Below are positions 56,467-64,000 of a DNA stretch of 64,000 nucleotides, piece after piece. Numbering within the stretch: the first letter of the stretch is position 1; each line of letters starts with the position of its first letter. This DNA comes from Humulus lupulus. Its lineage: Eukaryota; Streptophyta; Magnoliopsida; Rosales; Cannabaceae. A model generated the notes under the pieces. That model did not search any database. It saw only the letters and a program-made list of their open reading frames with translations, and was not told where the DNA came from. Location: positions 158,110,858 through 158,174,857 of the forward strand of contig NC_084794.1 in assembly GCF_963169125.1 (NCBI RefSeq), written 5' to 3'. The position numbers and the translations under genes were made by a program.

Positions 56467-56635
56467 CTTGGGCATATGACTTGTTTAAATAAAAAGCCCC
56501 AAAATATGTTTTATAGTCCTTGGGCATATGACTTGTTTAGCTAGCAAGCCCCAATAATTTATGGGCATATGACTTGCTTAGATAGCAAGCCCCACAAATT
56601 TATGGGCATATGACTTGCTTAGTTAACAAGCCCCA
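56467..56635 (+). repeat. hairpin-forming tandem repeat, 4 copies
   Basis: Each copy is GGGCATATGACTTG(C/T), a 7-9 base loop, then (G/A)CAAGCCCC or a variant. Spacing is about 42-50 bp. It lies some 550 bp downstream of the TATA box, so it would be in the RNA. Confidence 0.75.
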
Positions 56636-57157
56636 AGAAGTATGATGGCCATTGTAGTCCTATATGATATATGTTTTTATAGTCATATGTTTATAGTATA
56701 TATTTATGATATAGCCTTATGTTTATGATTTATGTTATATGATTGTTAGTAGGTTTTCCTTGCTGGGCATTAGGCTCACTTCTTTATTTTTAGTGTGATG
56801 CAGGAAAATAGATATGGAGGCGGAAGGATTCTTGGTAGCTTGGCTTGTGTTTGAAGGATGAAGGGATTCAATGGACTGCGTGTTGATCGAGGACGACGTT
56901 ATTTATGTCTTTTTAATTATGTTTTGATGTAATTCTGCAATTAGTATTTAAAGTAATGTTTTATATTTTATAAACAATGGATACCCATGCCATATTACAT
57001 TTTAAGTTTATAATTTTATGTTGTTGATACAATATTTATTTTGGAGTTTTAATAAAGTTATGATTATTTCTTATGTATGTTTGCTCCAAAAGTAGTAGCT
57101 ATGTCTAGTAGTTTTAATGATCCAAGGTCTTAGAAATAGTTGGGTCATTACAAGAGC

Positions 57158-60100
57158 ATCAGGGCCACTCCAGTGATGAGATCTTCATCTTTACTTGGGC
57201 AGCAGGGAGGGCCATGTTATTTAAGATATACAGAATGATGTATGGAGCGTGAATGCTGCAGGGCAAGAGATGCAAATGACAGTATTCTAATTTGTGGAAT
57301 TTAGTAAGGACAGATTCTCGGTAATCGGATCAGAAGAACCTCAGACAATTCTATGGCTCCTGGTTTTGACAGGAAGGGGTCTATTCTACAAGATAGCCGT
57401 CAGAATAGTGATGAGATTTAGTCAGTATGCATCAGAAGCAGGAGACGCCATCTGGAAAGACGCCAGGTAAGGGCACGATTTCTACATGGAATGGTTAGAT
57501 ATGTTAGGGTGGATTGCCTAGGATTTGAGAATGGAAAACTAGAATGCCTTGTTACATTTGAAGCCCAAGGCTAGTTCCTCGGAGGTGACCAGTTGACGTG
57601 ATAGTTCTCGTTCTTGGTTATATAACGAGCTGAAAAGAGTTCGATGTTGCATATCTCCCAGGAGAGATTTAGATATAAAGTTTATGTCTCAGGGCTATTG
57701 TACAAGGGGTTTGAGATATTAGTGTTTTTTGGGGGATGAATTAGAGACTTCTGAAAGAAGAAGTGGAACACAAGTAATAAATGGGTTCTTAGTGAAAGTG
57801 ATTGAGTTTGTTATGTAAGAGCCCTGACATGAGCTTGAGCGGGAGCTGATTTGTTAGATAAGGGACAACTCTGGATTGTAGGGGATATCACTTGAAGTAT
57901 TTTAATTGGACTGAATGGAAACTGAGTTGTTCAGTAAGGATTCAGATGGGCATGTACGAAATTGTTGGGTATGCTTCAGGATTGGGCTACAAATAGGTTT
58001 GATATCAAGGACATTATGAAGAATGGTACTGGTTTGACAGAAAAAATTACTATTTCAGTTGAAGAAGTTTTTGACTTCGAGATGGATTAGACGGAGCATC
58101 GTATCGTGGGAATCATTGACATCGCCTGTTAAGGATAAAGAGTTTAAATGCCTGGTTACAAGACAGGACAATGTCTTTAGGAATTGATCTTCGATCTAGT
58201 TATTACTAGCTGAGGATCAAGGAAAGAGACATTTAAGGAATTACTACTTGTACCAAGTGGGGTGTGAAGGATTCTTAGTAAAGGTTCTTAGTTGACTTAA
58301 GCTTCAGCAACACAGGTAAGTTCGACAAGTAGAGAGTACAGGAACGATATGAATGAGTGACCTCCAGGTTCATTAAGGATGTGTTGGACTACTCCCCAGT
58401 TAGAAGCGGAATGCAAATGACTACTACATTGGTGATGTTAAGACTGAAGAAGTAGGATTGCAGGTAAGGCTCCAGAAGGTGTCAGTTTCGATCTTGCCAA
58501 GGGTATTCAAGGTCATGCTAGAGGAAGAGAAGGAATCAGGTATGAAGAGATTCAATCTGAAGCCACAGAGAAGTTACTGAAGAACACCTGAGGAATAGGA
58601 AGCACAACGAGACCGGTGGACATGTCATCTACTACAAAAGTATCTTCGAAGGCAGCTACACCAGAGATTGGAATGACAGAAAAAATTGAAGTTAGACTTA
58701 ATGGACAATTTTGTATCAGATTTTCAGAAGACAGAATGAGGATTGGTTAGCACTCTGTGATATAGGAATCTGCATGTAATGGATGGATATGGAGGGGTAA
58801 CACGAAGGACCTTATTTTTGTTAAGACATGAAACTATAAGCGGGCGTCAAAGGCTGAGACGCGCCCAGTTATAGACTGAAAGGATGATGGTTTTTGCCTT
58901 ACGGGAGGTGAAAGAATGGGAACATGGCCGATATACATGAAACATTAAGCTAACAGTGAATGCATAATGTAAGGGGTTTGAGCGTTAGGTCATTTGTAAG
59001 AAAGATAATCCTGAGACCAAGATCCAGTGAGATTTAATTGGTGATTCGTGTTAGAAACCCTTGATTGTACAAGGAGGAAAATTTAATTTGGAAGCTAACC
59101 CCTAACTTGGGAAGGTTTGTGCCGATTGGATAGGACACCACAGATTATAGTAAGGTCAGACAGGGTAACGATTGAGATTAGGATAGTACCTGTGATTGGT
59201 TATGGACAGATATATATTTCTTTGGACAATGGAATTCAGAAAGAGAATCTTGTGAAAATGGTGAAGAACCCTATTAGTATGGTATGAATTAAGATATGAA
59301 GATCGAATGAGTGATCCGGTAGAATCTAGTGTGGAGATGATGATCCCAAATGAATATCGTACTACCTTCTTAATTATATGATAGTCAAGAAGTTTAAATG
59401 GATGATAAGGTTTAAAATTTACATATTCAAAGGTAAAATGGTATAGGGGTGGATTGTAAGAGTGGACTGTATTAAACTACAAGTAAAATAATTGGACATG
59501 GAATGTTGTAACTCAGCAGATTGAGTTAACATATTTTGGTTTGTGTGAACGGGTGATGTGGCATGATAATTGATAGTGCCGGGTTGAGACCCTTTAATTT
59601 TCCAGGTTCTAAAAAGAAATTAGAGAACGAAGGGAATAAGATTGGAACCTAGAATTGGTGGTTGTCTACAGATGGAATGGCAATCTGAAGAATTAATGGT
59701 GGTTCTAAAGAATTATGCATTAAATGTGCAAGTGTTTGGGATATTAAAGAAAGTATAGTCCCTTGATGAAATAGTCACAGTGATGGATGCTGGATTACAA
59801 CTAGGTGACACGACATAAGATATGGTGAGATAGAAAGCAAGAGGTATGGGTTCTAAGTAAAGAAGTGAAAGGCAGTAGGTACCATGGTTCAGTATTGGTT
59901 CAGGGGGAAAACCAATGAAGTTGTTGGAATTCTTAAGGTAGAAGTATCTGCCTATTAAAAGGATATAAGAGTTCGCAAGTTGTAAACTTTGGAACACGAA
60001 GCTCCAGGATGAGAGATTTGTATTTCTCTAAGTATTGCAGACAAGAAACAATATGATATTCTGGGGAAGAAAGGGGAGTTTCGGCTCCCGATTTAATAAG

Positions 60101-60452
60101 AGTTCTGGGATCGTACCAATGGTTTAGGCTGAGGGCCTACAAGTTAGCCTTACCCTGGTATGGGTGGTGGCTTATGGGTATTACTGGTGCCAATAATAAG
60201 ACAAAAAAAATGATCACTGATGAGATAAGCAGACCCTGGGGTTTTAGCAGATTTGTTGTGCCAGGAGGGTTAATGAAATTATAGTTATAAGATAAAATCT
60301 TATGGGGAAATATTGTCACTCTAGTAAGAGTGTTATTAAAGGATAAAAGGTAAAGAAATTGGACTTTGGAATTATGGTCAAAGGTATGAGATTTACTACC
60401 TAATGTGTTCGAATAAATTTCGAGGACGAAATTGTAAAAAGGAGGGTATAGT
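57158..60452 (+). pseudogene. pol-region relic of element F
   Basis: It is highly decayed. The clearest trace is IDLRSSYY then LRIKERDI at 58183-58236, RT motif A of the gypsy type. Just before the LTR, TTCGAGGACGAAATTGT matches the sequence after D2's chromodomain stop (39174-39190). I recognise nothing else with confidence in these 3.3 kb. Confidence 0.55.
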
Positions 60453-61134
60453 TGTAACGACCCAAAATCACTAATAAGGGTTAAGGGCCTTGATTAGTGT
60501 GTCGGGATGGCATAATTGGTATTTATGTGAATTAATGATCAAATGCATGATTATATGATTATATGTTTTCTGTTGTTAATCTGATGATTGTGGCATGTTA
60601 ATTATCTGGATGACAGATTGTTGGTTTGTTGATTGATATCACTGATTAAGTGAACAATGTGGTTTGCTGAGTATTTGATTAATGAATTATGAGTTGTTTG
60701 ATTACTGTTATTGGTTATGTTCTATATATGGTTTTCTTGCTGGGTCTTAGCTCACGGGTGCTACGTGGTGCAGGTAAAGGCAAGGGTAAGATGAATCAAC
60801 CATGGGTTGGAGAGCTTTGGGGGCGAGGTGTACATTGTCAGCTGCTCGACCACCACGATCGAGGGATTGTGTAGGGACGGAAACCTAAAATGTGTATTTT
60901 TCCATTAGAGTGGCTTTGATTATTTATAACATTTGGATGTCCTCTAAACCATGTTTTGGGATCCCATGTATTAAACATTTATTTTAATGAAAATTATTTT
61001 TTTATGACCAAAATATTTTAAATCTAACCTGTTTATGAATTTAGATTCACATTTTTATTTAAATGACTTGATTAGCAAGTCTTGCACTATTTTAAACACA
61101 CAGTGTAACGGTCTTGGTTATCTAGGGCGTTACA
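60453..61134 (+). repeat. 3' LTR of element F (short form)
   Basis: It starts TGTAACGACCC after GGAGGGTATAGT (polypurine-like) and ends CTAGGGCGTTACA. It contains CTTGCTGGGTCTTAGCTCAC and GTGGTGCAGG (60739-60775). At 682 bp it is much shorter than the other F-family LTRs here and lacks the GC-rich cluster. Confidence 0.75.
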
Positions 61135-61504
61135 CATGTACACTCGCCGCTAAAGATAAGTTGACTCATGGTTCGGTATCTAATGACATGAATATGTGAT
61201 TAATTGTTTAAATTGAACTTATGTGCCTTATCTGCGTGTTAGTATAGAGAAAGCATGATGTGTATAAGTGTGTTTGGTATTAATGGAATTTAATAATTAA
61301 TGCATGAGTAATGTAGATTGGTGCTTTGATATGTATATTGTGCATGCAATTATTGTGATTATTTGGATTTTCTTGTTGGATGATTCTGAATATGAACATC
61401 AGGGCTGAGGGGTTTAGTTGGTGATTGCGGATCGATTCAGAATGTATGTACTTAAGATTGTTAATTGGACCTGGTATTGTTAGAGTGGGGGCTGTAGATG
61501 ATAG
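61135..61504. other. no gene or repeat recognised
   Basis: AT-rich sequence. GGACCTGGTATTGTTAGAGTG occurs at about 61469 and again at 61576, and GGAATTCGCAACA also occurs twice, which indicates a local direct duplication of about 100 bp. Confidence 0.5.
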
Positions 61505-62098
61505 TTAGGGTCGGAACCCTTCATCTACCCCTGGAATTCGCAACATATGTTTGTTGGTATGCGAGTAAGGCTTGGACCTGGTATTGTTAGAGTGGAATTC
61601 GCAACAGACGTTTGAGAGAGTGTTTGGATTTTCAGAGGAGGAAAATGAGGTCAAACTGACTATAGGAAGTGAGGAGGACGGGTTGGATGTGTTTTCTGTG
61701 CTGAGATCTAGTTGGATAGACAAAGAAGAAGGCAAGGGAGGACCAGTTGACTATGACAACACAGGAAAGGGTTGAGCAGTTTGATGATGTTCATGTGTCA
61801 ATATATTGGGTTGAAGAAATGCAGCCTGATGATCCTGAAGAGTTTCCCAAAGCTGATATTCCTTTGAATGCTCCCCCTGAATACAAGGTTTGGGAAAGAA
61901 AGATTGGCGTTAAAAAAAGGTGTCATCCATAGTATTATAAACCCTCTTTGTAACTAGGGAGTAACATTTGTATCCCTTTTGAGTGCGGGAATAGCCGATG
62001 AAGAGACATTTATCAGACTTTGGATCAAGCTTTCTTCATTTGTGATCATAAATATGGACAAATGAAATACAACCATAGACTTTGAGTGGAAGATTTGA
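61505..62098 (-). pseudogene. Ty1/copia pol fragment (integrase C-terminal region)
   Basis: The minus strand gives PLKVYGCISFVHIYDH, KLDPKSDKCLFIGYSRTQKG and YKCYSL, the signature at the end of copia integrase. A diverged linker (SFFPKP, WETLQDHQAA) and a Ser/Asn-rich region to RIPGVDEGFRP follow. One frame break lies near 61910. No LTR of this element is seen. Element M starts at 62113. Confidence 0.75.
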
Positions 62099-62112
62099 GG
62101 AGAAAGTTGAGA

Positions 62113-64000
62113 TGTAATGCCTTGGATAACCAAGACCGTTACACTGTGTAGTTGAAATGGTGCAAGACTTCCTAATCAAATCATTTCAATAAAACTTGAT
62201 CCTAAGGTCAACCATCAGATTAGGGTTAAAAGATTTTGAACATAAACAGTTAATTTTCATTAAGATGGATGTTTAAGATGCGGGATCCCAAAAACAAGGT
62301 ACAAGTGATAGTTACAATTCTGAACAGTTTTAATACAAACAACAACCACTCTAATGGTAAAATACAAGTTTTAGGCCTCTATCCCTGTACTTTCCCTCGG
62401 CCGTGGCGGTCGAGCAACTGACTATGTACACTTCACCCCCAGAGCTCTCCAACTCATGGTTGGTCCAGCTTCCTTTTGCCTTTACCTGCACCACGGAGCA
62501 CCCGTTAGCCAAGGCTTAACAAGAAAACCAGAAACAACAAGCACATATAGCAATAAGAATATTCAATCAAGCATATCTCATTCAAACATAAAACAAAGTA
62601 CGAATATTCAGCTAATCAATGATAAACACATAATCTCAAGTACTCAAATAATCAGGGTTAGCACACTTAGGCCGAGCCACCTGTTGATCTAGCTGGCCCC
62701 GACTCGCTTAGGCCAGGTCGCGCTCAGTACGCTTACCATCTGCCCCAGCTCCCTTAGGTCAGTCATTCTTGTATATCACATCAATCTTATAAGCACATAA
62801 TACAAGAAATCAACAATTGGGAATCTCAGTCTCGTTTACAACCATGCAAGGGTGCAATTTTCTTACCTTGAATTCTGAGCGGAGGATACAGAACGATCCC
62901 GAGCTCGATCCTTAGTCCTGAGCCTTGGCGATAAACTTAGTCACGGTGGCCAATGGGTAATCATCAATTTCTAAGAAAAATAAATTATTAGGAGACAAAA
63001 GCTAGCCTCTGAGACCTCAATTTCTACTAAACCTGGTTGTAGAAATCATCCCGAGCGCTTAGGTTCGAACCCCCAAGCCTTACCAAACCTAGAAACCAAC
63101 CTACGACAAAACCCCTAGGCGAGCCGCGACCTAATCCTAAGGGTCGCGACGTGCCCCCAAGCCAGAGGCTCAATCCTCAAGCTCCTGGGGGAGGCGGGTC
63201 GCGAATTTCTCCCTAAGGTCGCGGTGTACCCTCAAAACAGAGAGCACACCCAGGCATTCTATTCATGCGGGCCGCGACACCCATGAGCTTGGTCGCGGCG
63301 TGCCCCCTTATGCCAAGAATTTCTGGGTTTTCCCCAACATCTTTCCAGCCAAAACCACATAATTCAACTTTAATAAACACTCTAACCCTAAACCAAGCTT
63401 AGTTACGAACTTAGGACTTTTAATCACATATTTTAAACACAAAATCTTAATAATCCTACTGAAATCACCATCCCAAATCAGTAGAAATTCATCACCCAAT
63501 ACTCAGTTTAATTTCACCCTAATGATCTAAATTATCTAACATAATCAAAGACATGAACTCACCTCAATTGGATGCTAGCCTTCTCAGCTTCAACCTTCCA
63601 ATTCCTGAGTTTAAGTTCCCAAGCTTTCCCTCCACTGAATTCCTTAGCCTTAACCTTTAGTTCAGCAAGAACTCTTCAAACATGAGAGAGAGGTAGAGAG
63701 AATCGTATAGAAGGGGAGGGAGAGAGAGTGTTTAAGGCTTCTTTGTGTCTAATGGATTCTGACTTCTTCTAGTACCTTAGCTGATCACATCCCCAAAAAC
63801 AAAATGACAAAAATGTCCTCCCCTAAACCACTTAGCCATGTAATTACTCTAAGGGTGAAATAGTCTTTTCTTTCCAGTTCCCGATAACTCCTCAAATGTT
63901 CCTACTATTATCCAATTAACCCCGTCATGTCCAATTAGTTACCAAATACTTATTCCATATCGAACAAGTTCCAAAATATTCTCTAAATTCCCAAAAATAC
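62113..64000 (-). mobile_element. F-family LTR M on the minus strand, runs off the window
   Basis: Its minus-strand 3' end is at 62113 (CGGTCTTGGTTATCCAAGGC then ATTACA). It has the conserved GTGGTGCAGGTAAAGGCAAA region (62475-62500) and a GC-rich cluster (GGGCCGCGAC, GGTCGCGGCG, GGTCGCGACC-like words) at 63118-63304. Its 5' end, and so its duplication, lie outside. Confidence 0.65.
63118..63304 (-). repeat. GC-rich word cluster in LTR M
   Basis: Plus-strand words GAGCCGCGACC, GGGTCGCGACGTGCC, GGGTCGCGAA, GGTCGCGGTGTACC, GGGCCGCGACAC and GGTCGCGGCGTGCC are spaced 25-60 bp apart. They correspond to the cluster at 39994-40112. Confidence 0.8.

Larger units (their letters stand above)
55159..57152 (+). 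mobile_element. solo LTR of the D/D2 family in element F
   Basis: It starts TCTAGTGTCCCATAATG (the family start TGTAGAGTCCCA with two changes) and ends GGGTCATTACA, with the perfect duplication AGAGC (55154-55158, 57153-57157). A (TAG)n run is at 55190-55250. CGATATATCG-type motifs lie at 55628-55770, a TATA box (TATAAATAGG) at 55911-55920, and four hairpin repeats at 56467-56635. Confidence 0.9.
39992..61134 (+). mobile_element. old gypsy-type element F, interrupted by G and a solo LTR
   Basis: The 5' LTR remnant (39992-41122 plus 54546-54633) and the 3' LTR (60453-61134) share TTCTTGCTGGG, CTCACGGGTGCTACGTGGTG and the ending CTAGGGCGTTACA. The interior, after removing G and the solo LTR at 55159-57152, is very degenerate but contains gag-like and RT-like traces and an integrase or chromodomain end just before the 3' LTR (TTCGAGGACGAAATTGT, the same phrase that ends D2's coding region). 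It is the oldest well-delimited element here, and its own duplication cannot be seen. Confidence 0.6.

Noticed and set aside
61572..61932. Plus-strand ORFs that look protein-like (for example EEMQPDDPEEFPKADIPLN)
   Set aside because: The minus strand of the same bases reads as Ty1/copia pol, so these are opposite-strand shadows.
63050..63080. GGTTCGAACC resembling a Pol III B box in LTR M
   Set aside because: It is a palindrome with no A box at a suitable distance on either strand.
1..64000. Host gene between elements
   Set aside because: Every stretch over about 1 kb could be assigned to a retroelement or its LTR. The remaining unassigned pieces (5267-5831, 61135-61504) show no coding pattern.

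Overview
The window is plant nuclear DNA made almost entirely of LTR retrotransposons nested inside one another. I see no host gene, rRNA, intact tRNA gene or CRISPR array. Plant origin is supported by Ty3/gypsy elements of CRM-like, Tekay/Del-like (chromodomain) and Tat-like type, by Ty1/copia solo LTRs and a copia pol relic, and by tRNA-iMet primer sites. A eudicot seems likely. I cannot name the species from sequence alone.

Layout, left to right. (1) 1-5266: the 3' part of a CRM-like Ty3/gypsy element (A), with one gag-pol frameshift and a 3' LTR. (2) 5267-32044: an old minus-strand gypsy pol relic (K), split by an LTR-like block (J). J is split by a Tekay-type solo LTR (D, 7084-31100, duplication GCCTA). 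D holds a solo LTR (I, 7499-10096, ATAAA), which carries a further solo LTR (8337-9487). D also holds a Tat-like element on the minus strand (C, 10151-29560, ATCAT). C was split between protease and reverse transcriptase by a second CRM-like element (B, 18723-25779, CTCTC). (3) 32045-39991: a Tekay-type element (D2) with a perfect primer site, a decayed gag-pol with chromodomain, and a 3' LTR that switches at about 39991 into an unrelated LTR family. (4) 39992-61134: an old element (F) whose 5' LTR was hit by a second Tat-like element (G, 41123-54545) and whose interior was hit by another D-family solo LTR (55159-57152). G itself contains a copia-type solo LTR (46926-48784, GAATA). (5) 61135-64000: a Ty1/copia pol relic and a minus-strand F-family LTR running off the window.

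The most notable content is in the two Tat-like elements. Each carries, between the end of pol and its 3' LTR, a long gene on the opposite strand to gag-pol. In C this gene is laid out as a complete Pol II unit: TATA box, 5'-UTR intron, four coding exons with compatible splice phases, a domain resembling the 'putative gypsy type transposon' family, a charged coiled coil and a short aromatic tail. G has a homologous but more decayed copy, also with a TATA box pointing away from the LTR. The product's function is unknown to me.

A second pattern is in the LTR promoters. Unrelated LTR families carry clusters of short GC-rich words (GGCCGCGG, GGGCCGCGAC) or of the palindrome CGATATATCG. Wherever a TATA box is visible, the cluster lies tens to a few hundred bases upstream of it. 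Tandem repeats of variable copy number also occur in LTRs and untranslated regions: a 33-bp minisatellite, a roughly 119-bp array, and imperfect hairpin repeats in the D-family LTR. Every gag-pol seen here carries disabling lesions.
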